Source of the DNA: an uncultured Bacteroidota bacterium
Lineage (GTDB): Bacteria; Bacteroidota; Bacteroidia; Bacteroidales; P3
Assembly (NCBI GenBank): GCA_902800395.1
Contig: CADCEC010000003.1
Location: 162,932-226,931, forward strand
DNA length: 64,000 nt
Direction: 5' to 3'
Positions 55,864 through 64,000 of the stretch are shown in pieces. A program made the translations under genes and the position numbers. Position 1 is the stretch's first letter; every line of letters begins with the position of its first letter. Below the pieces are notes generated by a model, which was not told the origin of the DNA, did not search any database, and was given only the letters and a program-made list of their open reading frames with translations.

Positions 55864-55894
55864 CTAACTTTTTACGATATAGCCAAACTTTTTT

Positions 55895-56010
55895 GAATTG
55901 AAAATCGAAAATTAAAAATTGAAAATTGATTTTCAATATTTTGCAAATTCAGGAACTTTCGTCCTTTCACTCCCTTTCACTCCTTCTCACTCCCCTTCAC
56001 TCCCCTTATT
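55895..56010. repeat. Two groups of repeat words at the 3' end of the RNase Z gene
   Basis: 55895-55940 holds gaaaattaaaaattgaaaatt words. 55962-56010 holds cctttcactcc words; on the minus strand these supply the last codons of RNase Z (KGSEGE) and run past its stop at 55987. Confidence 0.7.
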
Positions 56011-56814
56011 TCTTTTGATTTCGAGGACGAGAGTATCCTCTGCCAGGAGACTGTTGGGGAATTCGGCGGTGGCTTGGTCGAGGAGAATCTGTGGATCTTT
56101 GTAACGTGCTGATATATGGGTAAGTAAAAGCTGTTTTACCCCGGCAAGAGTCGCGAGACGTCCAGCCTGTCCGGCGGTAAGGTGTTGACGCTCGGTGGCA
56201 AGAGACTCCAGTTCGTTGGCGAAAGTGCATTCGAGGCAGAGCAGGTCAGCGCCCTGGATGTACGGGAGGATATCCTCGGTGTATGCGGTGTCACAGCAGT
56301 AAGCGTAGCTTAAAGTGAAAAGTGGAGAGTGGAAAGTGGAAGGGCGAGGGACTTCCGTGATGCGGAAGCCGTAGGTGGGGACGGAGTGGACGATGGGGAA
56401 AGCGTCGACGGTGCAGCGCTTGCCCTCGAAGACACGATGGAGTCCCTCGGAGAAGTCCATCTCGATGAATTCCAGCGGGTAGCCGATATGGTTGCCGGTG
56501 AGTTCGAAGGTGGTCTCGATGACCTGCTTGGCACCCTTGGGAGCGATGACGGTGACGGGCTCGGTGCGGCCACAGAGATGCATGGTGGAGAGGAGTCCCG
56601 GAAGACCGAAGAAGTGGTCGCCGTGGAGGTGCGAGATAAGGATGGTGCCGAGAGCCTGGAGTTTGATATGACAACGGCGGATATTGTCTTGCGTGCCTTC
56701 GGCACAGTCGAGCAGCATCTTGAAGCCGCCGACATTGACAACCTGAGCGCTGCAGCGACGATGCCCTGTGGGGAGGGCAGCGCCGGAACCGAGGATGGTG
56801 ATGAGGAAGTTCAT
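55987..56814 (-). CDS. rnz: Ribonuclease Z (tRNA 3' endonuclease)
   Basis: The product has 275 residues, a metallo-beta-lactamase fold: LGSGAALPTGHRRCSAQ, the zinc motif SHLHGDHFFGLPGL, YCCDTAYTE and LLLTHISARY. It trims the 3' trailer of tRNA precursors, here needed because the tRNAs do not encode CCA. The start at 56814 gives the family start. Residues around RPSTFHSPLFTLSY and the last residues come from in-frame repeat words (56311-56341 and 55962-56010). It lies 4 bp behind the symporter gene. Confidence 0.92.
   Translation of the reverse strand: MNFLITILGSGAALPTGHRRCSAQVVNVGGFKMLLDCAEGTQDNIRRCHIKLQALGTILISHLHGDHFFGLPGLLSTMHLCGRTEPVTVIAPKGAKQVIETTFELTGNHIGYPLEFIEMDFSEGLHRVFEGKRCTVDAFPIVHSVPTYGFRITEVPRPSTFHSPLFTLSYAYCCDTAYTEDILPYIQGADLLCLECTFANELESLATERQHLTAGQAGRLATLAGVKQLLLTHISARYKDPQILLDQATAEFPNSLLAEDTLVLEIKRNKGSEGE
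56311..56341 (-). repeat. In-frame ccactttccactc repeat words in RNase Z
   Basis: On the minus strand the words are read as STFHSPLFTLS, in a loop between conserved strands. They match the word family at 35461. Confidence 0.75.
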
Positions 56815-56818
56815 ATTT

Positions 56819-58279
56819 TCAATCTTTTCTTGGACGGGCCAACAAGAGCAGGAGGAAGGTGACGAGGCCGTTGAGGAGGAGTATCTCGAAACCGAAAGTA
56901 TATCCGAACCAAGTGGGCGAGAAAAGGCGGACGAAGTAGCAGAAAACGGGTGAGAAGACGGCAATCCAGGGCACCCAGCGGTCCTCGACCTTGCGTTTGG
57001 TGAAGAGGCCGAAGGCATAGAGACCCAGCAGAGGACCATAGGTAAAGCCTGCAATATCGAAGATAATGTTGATGAGCGAGTCATCATGGAACGGCCGGAA
57101 GGCGATGATGACGAGGAGATAGAGGAAGGCAAAACCCACGTGGACAATCCTTCTCACCTTTTCACTCCCTTTCACTCCCTCTTTATCAAATCCGAGGAAG
57201 TTATAGCAGAAGGTGGTGGTGAGGGCGGTGAGGGTGCCGTCGGCGGAGGAGTAACCAGCGGCGACGAGACCGAGGACGAAGGCCACAGCGATGAATCCGC
57301 CAAGTTCCTTGATGGCGATGAAGGGGAAGATCTTGTCGCCCACAACATGGCCTTCGGCATCGGCAGGCAGCACGATGCCCGACTCGTTGGCATAGGCGAT
57401 GAGGGCGGCGCCAAGGCAGAGGAAGATGATATTGACGATGATGAAGAGCAGGCTGGAGGTCATCACATTCTTCTGTGCGTCGCGCAACGTCTTGCAGGTG
57501 AGATTCTTCTGCATCATATCCTGATCCAATCCCGTCATGGTGATGGTGATGAACATGCCGGCAAGGAGTTGCTTCACCCAGAACTTAGGCGCCATGGGGT
57601 CGGTGTTGAACATCTCGGTATAGCCTTGGTCGGAAGAGACCTTCAAGAGGTCAGGGAGACTGATATCGAGAGAATTGAGGATAACCACCACGGTAGCGAC
57701 AGCGGCAAGGATAAGGAAGGTGGTCTGCAACATATCGGTCCACACCACCGTCTTGAGGCCGCCGGTAAATGTGTAGAGCAGGATGATGGCGATGAAGACT
57801 ACCGCAGGCACCCAGAAGGGTATGCCCATGGGACCGAAGATAAACTCATAGAGCACAAAGACAACGAGATACATGCGGAGAGCGGAGCCGAGGAGTCGCG
57901 AGACGATGAAGAAAAGGGCACCCGTCTTCTCGCTGCGGAAACCGAACCGCTGCTCGAGGTAGGAATAGATGGAGGTGAGGTTGAGCTTATAATAAAGCGG
58001 CAGGAGGACGAGGGCGATGGTGGCATAGCCGAGGACATATCCCAGCACCATGGGCATGTAGAACCACTTGTTAGCCAGCACGTCACCAGGGACGGACATA
58101 AAGGTGACGCCGCTGAGCGACGCTCCTATCATGCCGTAGGCCACCACAGGCCACGGCGACTTGCGGCCAGCACGAAAAAAGGCCTCGTTGCCTTTGACGC
58201 CACGGCGTCCCGTGAGCCACATCACCAGAAAGAGCAGCACCGTATAGAGTGCAAAACACACTAAAATAGTCGATTCCAT
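56819..58279 (-). CDS. Sodium:solute symporter (SSS family)
   Basis: The product has 486 residues and about 13 membrane helices. GRKSPWPVVAYGMIGASLSGVTFMSVPG is the helix-1 region, FGFRSEKTGALFFIVSRLLGSALR and TFTGGLKTVVWTDMLQTTF are family marks, and AAGYSSADGTLTALTT belongs to the sodium site of helix 8. The substrate is unknown. Residues KEGVKGSEK in a cytoplasmic loop are encoded by in-frame gggagtgaaag words (57152-57183). It has its own promoter and probably shares it with rnz. Confidence 0.9.
   Translation of the reverse strand: MESTILVCFALYTVLLFLVMWLTGRRGVKGNEAFFRAGRKSPWPVVAYGMIGASLSGVTFMSVPGDVLANKWFYMPMVLGYVLGYATIALVLLPLYYKLNLTSIYSYLEQRFGFRSEKTGALFFIVSRLLGSALRMYLVVFVLYEFIFGPMGIPFWVPAVVFIAIILLYTFTGGLKTVVWTDMLQTTFLILAAVATVVVILNSLDISLPDLLKVSSDQGYTEMFNTDPMAPKFWVKQLLAGMFITITMTGLDQDMMQKNLTCKTLRDAQKNVMTSSLLFIIVNIIFLCLGAALIAYANESGIVLPADAEGHVVGDKIFPFIAIKELGGFIAVAFVLGLVAAGYSSADGTLTALTTTFCYNFLGFDKEGVKGSEKVRRIVHVGFAFLYLLVIIAFRPFHDDSLINIIFDIAGFTYGPLLGLYAFGLFTKRKVEDRWVPWIAVFSPVFCYFVRLFSPTWFGYTFGFEILLLNGLVTFLLLLLARPRKD
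57152..57183 (-). repeat. In-frame gggagtgaaag repeat words in the symporter
   Basis: Read on the minus strand as KEGVKGSEK between two membrane helices. Confidence 0.75.
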
Positions 58280-58305
58280 TTCTTTTCACTATAACAAATC
58301 GATTG

Positions 58306-58313
58306 CAAAGATA
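58306..58313 (-). promoter_or_regulatory. -7 promoter element of the symporter gene
   Basis: Minus-strand TATCTTTG lies 27 bp before the start at 58279. Confidence 0.6.
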
Positions 58314-58344
58314 CGAAAAGAATGCGAAATATTTTTTTAAATGT

Positions 58345-58400
58345 ATACAATAAATATTGTATGCGCGCGTTATCAGATTTAATTAATAAAAAGGAGAAGA
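58345..58400 (+). promoter_or_regulatory. Palindrome and Shine-Dalgarno-like site before the YD-like gene
   Basis: ATACAAT and ATTGTAT (58345-58362) are perfect 7 bp inverted arms around aaat. Directly before the ATG at 58401 stands aaaggagaag, a good Shine-Dalgarno match, which is rare among the genes in this window. Confidence 0.5.
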
Positions 58401-59180
58401 ATGAAAACCAACAAGATATTCGCTGCAATCCTGTTTCTGGCCTTAGGAGCCACAGTCTCTGCACAGAGCGGTCACGACCTGAAGGACGACGAACTCCGCG
58501 GACCGGTGAAGCGCGTCGACGCAGTGATGTACGAGGCTCGCTACGACTACGATGACAACCTGGAGCGCGGCGACCAGATGGAGCATCTGGTGACCGAATA
58601 CAACGCCAAAGGTCAGCGCCGCAGCCAGACTTACCTCTCCGTGGCTGAGGATGTTATCTTCCGCACCCGCTATAAACACGACGGCTTCGGACTGACGACC
58701 CTCGAGCATGTGGTCGACAACCAAGACCGCGTCATCGGTCGCACCTACTATGTCTACGACGAAGACCACACCCTCGTCGAGGTCTATGTGGAAGATGCCG
58801 AGCGTCAGGTGGAGAGCCGCATGCGCCTGAAACACGACAACTTCGGCCGCATCGAGCAGCGCAGCTACAACGACCAGTTCAACGACATCTTCAAACGCGA
58901 GAAATACACCTACAATCCCACCCAAACCATCAACAAGGCCGTCGTCTACGACCGTTCCAAGCAGAAGATTCAAGAGAAACGGTGGGAATACAACGAGCAG
59001 GGCGACGCGACGAGCTACACCCTCTACGACTACACCGAGGAGGAGGTGGAGATGTTCGTCACCATCTACGAGCGCGAGTACGACGCCCACGGCAACTGGA
59101 TCCGCTGCACGGAGTACGAGGTCCTCGGCGACCGCAAGCTTCCCATGTACACCACCGTCCGCACCATCGAATACTTCTAG
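58401..59180 (+). CDS. Secreted YD/RHS-like repeat protein
   Basis: The product has 259 residues: signal peptide ending TVSAQ, then YD-like strands (LVTEYNAKGQRRSQTY, RYKHDGFGLTTLEHV, TYYVYDEDHTLVEVYV, LKHDNFGRIEQRSY, WEYNEQGDATSYTLY, REYDAHGNWIRC). It is not closely related to the YD-like lipoproteins at 6292 and 7165. The role is unknown. It ends 3 bp before era and shares its direction, so the two are probably co-transcribed. Confidence 0.78.
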   Translation: MKTNKIFAAILFLALGATVSAQSGHDLKDDELRGPVKRVDAVMYEARYDYDDNLERGDQMEHLVTEYNAKGQRRSQTYLSVAEDVIFRTRYKHDGFGLTTLEHVVDNQDRVIGRTYYVYDEDHTLVEVYVEDAERQVESRMRLKHDNFGRIEQRSYNDQFNDIFKREKYTYNPTQTINKAVVYDRSKQKIQEKRWEYNEQGDATSYTLYDYTEEEVEMFVTIYEREYDAHGNWIRCTEYEVLGDRKLPMYTTVRTIEYF

Positions 59181-59183
59181 TAG

Positions 59184-60065
59184 ATGCACAAAGCGGGATT
59201 CGTCAATATCATCGGCAACCCCAATGTGGGTAAGTCGACACTCATGAACGCCCTCGTGGGCGAGAAACTCAGCATCATCACTTCGAAAGCTCAAACCACA
59301 CGCAAACGCGTGATGGGGATTGTAAATGGTGATGACTTCCAAATTGTCTACACCGACACCCCCGGCATCGTCAACCCTGCCAACAAGCTCCATGAGCAGA
59401 TGATGGGCTTCATCGGTACCGCCCTGCAGGATGCCGACCTCTTTCTCCTCGTTACCGAGGTGGGCGAGACCTTCAAGAACCGCCACGTGCTGGAGCGTGT
59501 CGTCAACAGCGACGTCCCCGTCATCCTCATCATCAACAAGATAGACCTCTCCGACCAGGAGACCATCCGCGAGAAGATGGCCTACTGGCAAGAACAGATA
59601 CCACGCGCCGTCATCGTCCCCTGCTCCGCCACCGAAGGATTCAACGTCGACAAAATCTTCGACCTCATCCTCGAGCGGCTCCCCGAGCATCCCGCCTACT
59701 TCCCCAAGGACGAGCTTACCGACCGCACCATGCGTTTCTTCGTCAGCGAGATAGTGCGCGAGAAGATACTCCTCTATTACCAGAAAGAGATACCTTACAG
59801 CTGCGAGGTGGCGGTGGAAGCCTATGAAGAGAAAGACGGCATCGACAACATCTCGTGCCTCATCTACGTGGAGCGCGAATCACAGAAAGCGATACTGATT
59901 GGTCACCAAGGAAAAGCCATCAAGAAACTGGGCATCGAAGCCCGCCGCGACATCGAGGAGTTCACCGGCAAGAAATGCTTCCTCTCATTACATATAAAGG
60001 TATTGAAGGACTGGCGCAACAGCGACCGAGCCCTGAAGAGTTTCGGCTACGCGCTGGAAGACTAA
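59184..60065 (+). CDS. era: GTPase Era
   Basis: The product has 293 residues. G1 GNPNVGKST, G2 TTRKR, G3 DTPG, G4 NKID and G5 SAT are present; the KH domain follows (GHQGKAIKKLGIEARRDIEEF). Era binds 16S rRNA and helps 30S assembly. It follows the YD-like gene by 3 bp and is closed by a strong terminator. Confidence 0.96.
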   Translation: MHKAGFVNIIGNPNVGKSTLMNALVGEKLSIITSKAQTTRKRVMGIVNGDDFQIVYTDTPGIVNPANKLHEQMMGFIGTALQDADLFLLVTEVGETFKNRHVLERVVNSDVPVILIINKIDLSDQETIREKMAYWQEQIPRAVIVPCSATEGFNVDKIFDLILERLPEHPAYFPKDELTDRTMRFFVSEIVREKILLYYQKEIPYSCEVAVEAYEEKDGIDNISCLIYVERESQKAILIGHQGKAIKKLGIEARRDIEEFTGKKCFLSLHIKVLKDWRNSDRALKSFGYALED

Positions 60066-60079
60066 AAAAAGAGACAACG

Positions 60080-60114
60080 AAAAAAGAGGCATCCGATGGG
60101 ATGCCTCTTTTTTG
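60080..60114. terminator. Bidirectional terminator between era and rplY
   Basis: aaaaaagaggcatcc pairs with ggatgcctctttttt; it has A-runs on the left and T-runs on the right, so it serves both convergent genes. Confidence 0.88.
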
Positions 60115-60130
60115 TTCTGTTGTCGAATGA

Positions 60131-60724
60131 TTACTCGGCAGCGGCTTCGCCTTCGCCCTCACCTTCGCCGGCGGTAGCGCTGGCACGGGTGCTGACGACG
60201 TTGACCACCTCAGCGCTCTTCGGGTTGAGGATGGCATAGTTCTCGCAGGCGATGTCCTGCACGCGGATGCGCTGGTTGACATCGAGGTTGGTGATGTCGA
60301 GGAGCACCTCGCTGGGCATGTTGGCAGGAGTGGCCTTCACGTTGAGGCGTTTCTGCTTGTAAGCCAGCTTGCCGCCCTTCATGACACCCTTGCTGGTGCC
60401 GGTGGTGTGGACGGGGATGGACATCACGACGGGTTTGTCGTCGGTCAGCTCATAGAAGTCAGCGTGATAGACGATCTCGGTCACAGGGTGGAAGTCGATG
60501 TCTTTCAGCATGGCCATGTGCTCAACACCGTTGATGGTGATTTTCTGGAAACAGGGCTCGGGATTGAAGAGAATGCGCTGGAAGGCAGTCTGGTCAACGC
60601 TGAACAGAATCTGCTCGCCTTTACCGTACATAACACAAGGCACTTTGGCGTCGCGACGCAGAGCCTTAGCATCCTTTTTCCCTACGTTCTCGCGGAGAGA
60701 ACCGCTCATTGATACTACTCTCAT
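60131..60724 (-). CDS. rplY: 50S ribosomal protein L25 (Ctc type)
   Basis: The product has 197 residues with both domains of the long Ctc/L25 form: GSLRENVGKKDAKALRRDAKVPCVMYGKGEQ, HVDFYELTDDKPV-like region (HADFYELTDDKPVVMSIPV), GGKLAYKQKRLNVKATPANMPSEVLLDITNLDVNQRIRVQDI. The end is Glu/Gly/Ala-rich. It binds 5S rRNA. It lies 47 bp behind prs, the usual Bacteroidota order. Confidence 0.94.
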   Translation of the reverse strand: MRVVSMSGSLRENVGKKDAKALRRDAKVPCVMYGKGEQILFSVDQTAFQRILFNPEPCFQKITINGVEHMAMLKDIDFHPVTEIVYHADFYELTDDKPVVMSIPVHTTGTSKGVMKGGKLAYKQKRLNVKATPANMPSEVLLDITNLDVNQRIRVQDIACENYAILNPKSAEVVNVVSTRASATAGEGEGEGEAAAE

Positions 60725-60771
60725 TGTTGTTTGTTTTTTTGATTAATAATTAAATAAATATGAATAATAAA

Positions 60772-61758
60772 TTATTCGTTCATTCTGTGGATCACGCCTT
60801 TGTGGTGGAGGGTGCTCTCGTAGAGGTTGTCGAGGCTCTCGTAGTTGACCACGCGGCGGATGGCCTCGGCCAGCAGCCAGTCGCAGCTGAGGACGTGAAT
60901 CTTGCTGCTCTCGCGCTTCAGCGGGATGGTGTCGGTGGTGACGAGCTCCTCGAGTTCGGAGGCTTCGACCTTCTCGATGGCGTTGCCGCTGAGGACGGGA
61001 TGGGTGATCATGGCGCGCACGCTGAGGGCGCCGCTCTCCTTGATGATGCCGGCGGCCTTGCAGATGGTGGTGCCGGTGTCGATAATGTCGTCGAGCAGGA
61101 TGACATGCTTGCCCTTCACATCGCCGATGAGGCGCATCTCGCCAATTTCGTTGGGTTTATTGCGGTGCTTATAGCAGATGACGAAGCTGTTGTTCAGCGT
61201 CTTGGCATACATACCGGCGCGCTTGCTGCCACCCATGTCGGGGCTGGCGAACATCACATCCTCGATGTTGAATTTCTCGCGGATATAAGGCATGAAGAGG
61301 CTCGAGCCGTAGAGGTGGTCGACGGGCAGGGTGAAGAAGCCCTGGATTTGGTCGGCATGGAGATCCATGGTGATGACGCGGTCGACACCGGCGACGGAAA
61401 TCATGTCGGCGATGAGTCTCGATGCAATGGGCACATGCGGCTTGTCCTTGCGGTCCTGACGGGCGAAACCATAGTAAGGAATCACGGCGACAATCTTCTC
61501 TGCCGAAGCGCGCTTGGCGGCGTCTATCATCATCAGCAACTCGAAGAGGTTGTCGGTCGGGGGGATAGTGCTCTGGATGATGAACACGATACCACCGCGG
61601 ATAGTCTCCTCATAGGAAGGCTGAAATTCGCCGTCGGCATACTGAAAAACGGTAGAATTGCCCAGCGGAATGCCATAAATCTCCGCCACGCGGCGTGCCA
61701 GGTTTTCGGTGGCGCGACCGGCAAAAATGAACACCTTGTCAGAACGCATGTCGCTCAT
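60772..61758 (-). CDS. prs: Ribose-phosphate pyrophosphokinase
   Basis: The product has 328 residues. Marks: FQYADGEFQPSYEETIRG, YGFARQDRKDKPHVPI (ATP loop), MDLHADQIQGFF and the PRPP loop LLDDIIDTGTTICKAA. It makes PRPP from ribose 5-phosphate and ATP. The start may be 61758 or 61749 (second Met). Promoter at 61824. Confidence 0.96.
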   Translation of the reverse strand: MSDMRSDKVFIFAGRATENLARRVAEIYGIPLGNSTVFQYADGEFQPSYEETIRGGIVFIIQSTIPPTDNLFELLMMIDAAKRASAEKIVAVIPYYGFARQDRKDKPHVPIASRLIADMISVAGVDRVITMDLHADQIQGFFTLPVDHLYGSSLFMPYIREKFNIEDVMFASPDMGGSKRAGMYAKTLNNSFVICYKHRNKPNEIGEMRLIGDVKGKHVILLDDIIDTGTTICKAAGIIKESGALSVRAMITHPVLSGNAIEKVEASELEELVTTDTIPLKRESSKIHVLSCDWLLAEAIRRVVNYESLDNLYESTLHHKGVIHRMNE

Positions 61759-61823
61759 TATTGTATTGATTTATAATTGTATCGTTTATTTTTTTATTCA
61801 ATCTTAATGATTGAAAACGAGTG

Positions 61824-61831
61824 CAAAAATA
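61824..61831 (-). promoter_or_regulatory. -7 promoter element of prs-rplY
   Basis: Minus-strand TATTTTTG lies 66 bp before the prs start. Confidence 0.6.
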
Positions 61832-61884
61832 CAAAAAATTCTTGGTTCAGCAAAAAAATATTTTACCATGTCAAAAAAAGTGTG

Positions 61885-61892
61885 TACTTTTG
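61885..61892 (+). promoter_or_regulatory. -7 promoter element of tRNA-Leu
   Basis: TACTTTTG lies 19 bp before the tRNA 5' end. Confidence 0.65.
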
Positions 61893-61910
61893 CACCCGAT
61901 TTTCTCACCT

Positions 61911-61993
61911 GCCCTGGTGGTGGAATGGTAGACACGGTAGACTCAAAATCTGCTGCTCGCAAGGGCGTGAGGGTTCAAGTCCCTCCCGGGGTA
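61911..61993 (+). tRNA. tRNA-Leu (anticodon CAA)
   Basis: A class II tRNA of 83 nt. The anticodon loop is CTCAAAA with CAA at 61944-61946 (reads UUG), the variable arm is TGCTCGCAAGGGCGT, and the T-loop is GGGTTCAAGTCCC. The acceptor pairs GCCCTGG with CCGGGGT (including G-T pairs). CCA is not encoded. Confidence 0.93.
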
Positions 61994-61995
61994 CA

Positions 61996-62030
61996 AAAGT
62001 GAACTTCCTGTTTGGGGAGTTCACTTTTTT
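61996..62030 (+). terminator. Terminator after tRNA-Leu
   Basis: aaagtgaact pairs with agttcacttt (10 bp) around a 12-base loop, then a T-run. Confidence 0.8.
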
Positions 62031-62064
62031 ATAAGTTTCTTTTCGCCAATCCATTTTTTCTTCG

Positions 62065-62072
62065 TACTTTTG
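62065..62072 (+). promoter_or_regulatory. -7 promoter element of the nucleoside hydrolase-like gene
   Basis: TACTTTTG lies 21 bp before the ATG at 62094. Confidence 0.6.
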
Positions 62073-62093
62073 CACTTTAAATAATTATTGATT

Positions 62094-63143
62094 ATGAGCA
62101 AAAACATCATCACCAGCAACCGCTTCTCCCCTTTTCTCATTTTCATTGCGGGAATGATGATTGCCTGTTGCAGCAAGACTGACGATAAGCATCCGACGAC
62201 CGATGTGCCGCTGGTCATCTTCGACACCGACATCGGCTCGTCGGCCGACGACCTCTTCGCCTTGGAGATGCTCTACCGCTATGAGGAGCAGGGTCGTTGC
62301 CGTCTGCTGGGCGTGGTGGTGGACCGCGAGGGCGAGACATGTGCCGCCTGCGCCGACGTGATGAACACCTATTTCGGCCACGGTAACCTGCCTATCGGAC
62401 TGGTGCGCAACGGCATCAAGAACCCTGCGGTGTGGATAGACTATGGGAACCTCCCCAACCACACCAATCCCGACGGCAGCCTGATGTTTGCCCGCACGGT
62501 GAACGACTACAGCACGCTGCCCGACGGCTGGCAGCTCTACCGTCGCCTGCTGGCCGCACAACCCGACCACTCGGTGAGCATCGTCTCCATAGGCTTCGTC
62601 ACCTGCTTGGCGCAACTGCTGCAATCAGGCGCCGACGAGCATTCACCCCTCACGGGTGTCGAACTGGTGCGTCAGAAGGTGAAGTGCCTTTACATTATGG
62701 CTGGCATCTTTGATGTGGCGGACGAGCCCGACTTCAACTTCTCACAAGGCATAGAGTTCGCGCAGACACTCTTCGACCTCTGGCCACAAGATGTCGACAT
62801 GGTCTTCTCGCCCATGGAGGTAGGGCAACAGGTGGAGTACACCCCCGAGCAGGTCATTGCCGACATCGACTGGACCGATTGTCACCCCATCAAGCAGGTG
62901 TATATGACCTACAACTGCAATACGGGGCAGAAGATGTGGGACCCGATGACCGTCATCCAGGTCGTCGAGGGCGACGGACTCTTTACCCTCTCCGAGCGTG
63001 GCGTCGTGACCCTCACGGCCGATGCCAAGACCCTCTTCACCCCCGACCCATCGGGCTGCTGCCGCTACCAGAAGCCCGGCACTCCACAGTGGGCAGCCTC
63101 CATGTTGGAGAAAATAAGAACTATCAATAAGATTGAAAAATAA
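62094..63143 (+). CDS. Nucleoside hydrolase-like lipoprotein
   Basis: The product has 349 residues. Leader with FLIFIAGMMIACCSK gives a possible lipid Cys. VPLVIFDTDIGSSADDLFALEML is the calcium-binding Asp cluster of nucleoside hydrolases (usually DTDxGxDDxxA; here one extra residue stands before the pair of Asp). IVSIGFVTCLAQLL and KCLYIMAGIFD match inner parts of the fold. The family cleaves N-ribosidic bonds; exported members are known in Bacteroidota. ATG 62094 is preferred over TTG 62088. It has its own promoter. Confidence 0.82.
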   Translation: MSKNIITSNRFSPFLIFIAGMMIACCSKTDDKHPTTDVPLVIFDTDIGSSADDLFALEMLYRYEEQGRCRLLGVVVDREGETCAACADVMNTYFGHGNLPIGLVRNGIKNPAVWIDYGNLPNHTNPDGSLMFARTVNDYSTLPDGWQLYRRLLAAQPDHSVSIVSIGFVTCLAQLLQSGADEHSPLTGVELVRQKVKCLYIMAGIFDVADEPDFNFSQGIEFAQTLFDLWPQDVDMVFSPMEVGQQVEYTPEQVIADIDWTDCHPIKQVYMTYNCNTGQKMWDPMTVIQVVEGDGLFTLSERGVVTLTADAKTLFTPDPSGCCRYQKPGTPQWAASMLEKIRTINKIEK

Positions 63144-63165
63144 TAGTTCTTCGCCCTAAAAACAA

Positions 63166-63189
63166 CTGAGACTCTGAGACTGAGACTCG
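63166..63189 (+). repeat. ctgagact repeat words
   Basis: Three degenerate 8-bp words. The rest of the 309 bp gap 63144-63452 is AT-rich and shows no gene, only the promoter at 63391. Confidence 0.55.
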
Positions 63190-63390
63190 GTATAAGCATG
63201 TCTTAGGTTTGCCATAGCATTGGTCGGATAATGTAAGTGTTTGGTATCAAGGTGTATAGTGTAATTTATTAAATTATACTGTTCCCTAGAGACATTGTTT
63301 GTGTAAACCTGATTCATCTGTAGGTTACTTTTGTTCTTATTGTGAAAACATTGGTACTTTTTGTGAAATAGAGATATGGAAAAATGGTTG

Positions 63391-63398
63391 TAATTTTG
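63391..63398 (+). promoter_or_regulatory. -7 promoter element of the aldo/keto reductase gene
   Basis: TAATTTTG lies 54 bp before the ATG at 63453. Confidence 0.55.
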
Positions 63399-63452
63399 CA
63401 GCATCGAACGAAACGAACAAAAATCGAATATTGAACAATAAAACAGATACTT

Positions 63453-64000
63453 ATGCAAGAAATTACATTGTCAAACGGAGTGAAAATGCCCCTGCTGGGT
63501 TATGGCGTCTTCCAAGTGTCGCCCGCCGAGTGCGAGCGTTGTGTCAGCGATGCGCTGAGCGTCGGCTACCGGCTGATAGACACGGCACAAGCGTATGCCA
63601 ACGAAGAGGGCGTGGGTAACGCCTGGCGCAAAAGTGGACTGAAACGCGAGGAGCTTTTCCTCGTGACAAAGGTGTGGATAGCGAACAACGGAGAGGAAAA
63701 GGCAGCCAAGAGCATCGACGAGAGCCTGCGCAAGTTGCAGACGGATTACATCGACCTGCTTCTCATCCATCAGGCGTACGGCGACGTGTTCGGCACGTGG
63801 CGGGCAATGGAGAAAGCCTACCGCGACGGCAAGGTGCGCGCCATAGGAGTGAGCAACTTCCAGTCGGGCCGTTTCTTCGACTTCGCCCACTATGTGGATG
63901 TAAAGCCGATGGTGAACCAGCTGCAATGCAACACCCTCATACAGCAGACAGCCATCGAGCCGATACTTGCAGAATTCGGCACACGTATGATGGCTTGGGG
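63453..64000 (+). CDS. Aldo/keto reductase, cut by the window end
   Basis: 182 residues are visible. MPLLGYGVFQV, LIDTAQAYANEEGVG (catalytic Asp and Tyr), LVTKVWI (Lys), IDLLLIHQAYGDV (His) and AIGVSNFQSGRF are the marks of the family, of the 2,5-diketogluconate-reductase type. It reduces carbonyls with NADPH. The C-terminal third lies outside the window. Confidence 0.93.
   Translation, partial: MQEITLSNGVKMPLLGYGVFQVSPAECERCVSDALSVGYRLIDTAQAYANEEGVGNAWRKSGLKREELFLVTKVWIANNGEEKAAKSIDESLRKLQTDYIDLLLIHQAYGDVFGTWRAMEKAYRDGKVRAIGVSNFQSGRFFDFAHYVDVKPMVNQLQCNTLIQQTAIEPILAEFGTRMMAW

Noticed and set aside
55696-55896. Small plus-strand frame over the tRNA-Ser gene
   Set aside because: It lies across a complete tRNA on the other strand.

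Overview
The window looks like a chromosomal piece of a member of the Bacteroidales with roughly 50-55 % GC; the family cannot be fixed from sequence alone. Reasons: at least 19 copies of the Bacteroidota promoter element TAnnTTTG sit just upstream of genes; three large secreted proteins end in a type IX secretion (T9SS) sorting domain; there is a complete bat (aerotolerance) operon with moxR and a DUF58 gene; and DUF4835, an HU-related protein, lipobox proteins and an almost complete lack of Shine-Dalgarno sequences all fit.

Layout. 1-9.6 kb is an accessory, rearranged island. It holds a TPR/membrane/AraC regulator, four modular lipoproteins that share almost the same leader but carry different bodies (lipocalin-like, YD-like beta repeats, a periplasmic sugar-binding domain), an HU-like protein, tandem arrays with 21-23 bp periods, and gene remnants. 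Remnants of an AraC gene lie in the same orientation at both ends. 9.7-22.2 kb is mostly housekeeping: aminotransferase, DUF4835 protein, gyrB, pepE, nfo, DUF2461 protein, NSS and MFS transporters, a thioesterase and tyrS. 22.3-25.6 kb is a large T9SS beta-propeller protein. 25.8-36.7 kb is one long co-directional unit: moxR, DUF58, a membrane protein, batA-D, a WG-repeat protein, rseC-like, ruvC and a transglutaminase-like lipoprotein. 36.8-44.2 kb holds a caspase-fold protein whose catalytic Cys is replaced, kce, a secreted PPAD-like deiminase, a glycosyltransferase, a SpoU methyltransferase and a PepSY-like protein. 44.2-53.5 kb holds secA, an ATPase, a chimera made from a duplicated secA 5' end, and a T9SS adhesin-like protein. 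53.5-55.1 kb is a three-gene HipB/HipS/HipT-type toxin-antitoxin locus with paired operators. 55.1-64 kb holds a gamma-carbonic anhydrase, tRNA-Ser, RNase Z, an SSS symporter, a YD-like protein, era, rplY, prs, tRNA-Leu, a nucleoside hydrolase-like lipoprotein and a truncated aldo/keto reductase.

The most unusual signal is spread over the whole window. Short degenerate repeat words of about 7-11 bp occur both between genes and, in the open frame, inside at least ten otherwise normal genes. In several bat-operon genes the same words encode the hydrophobic core of the signal peptide. This looks like a dispersed repeat family that can enter coding sequence without breaking it.
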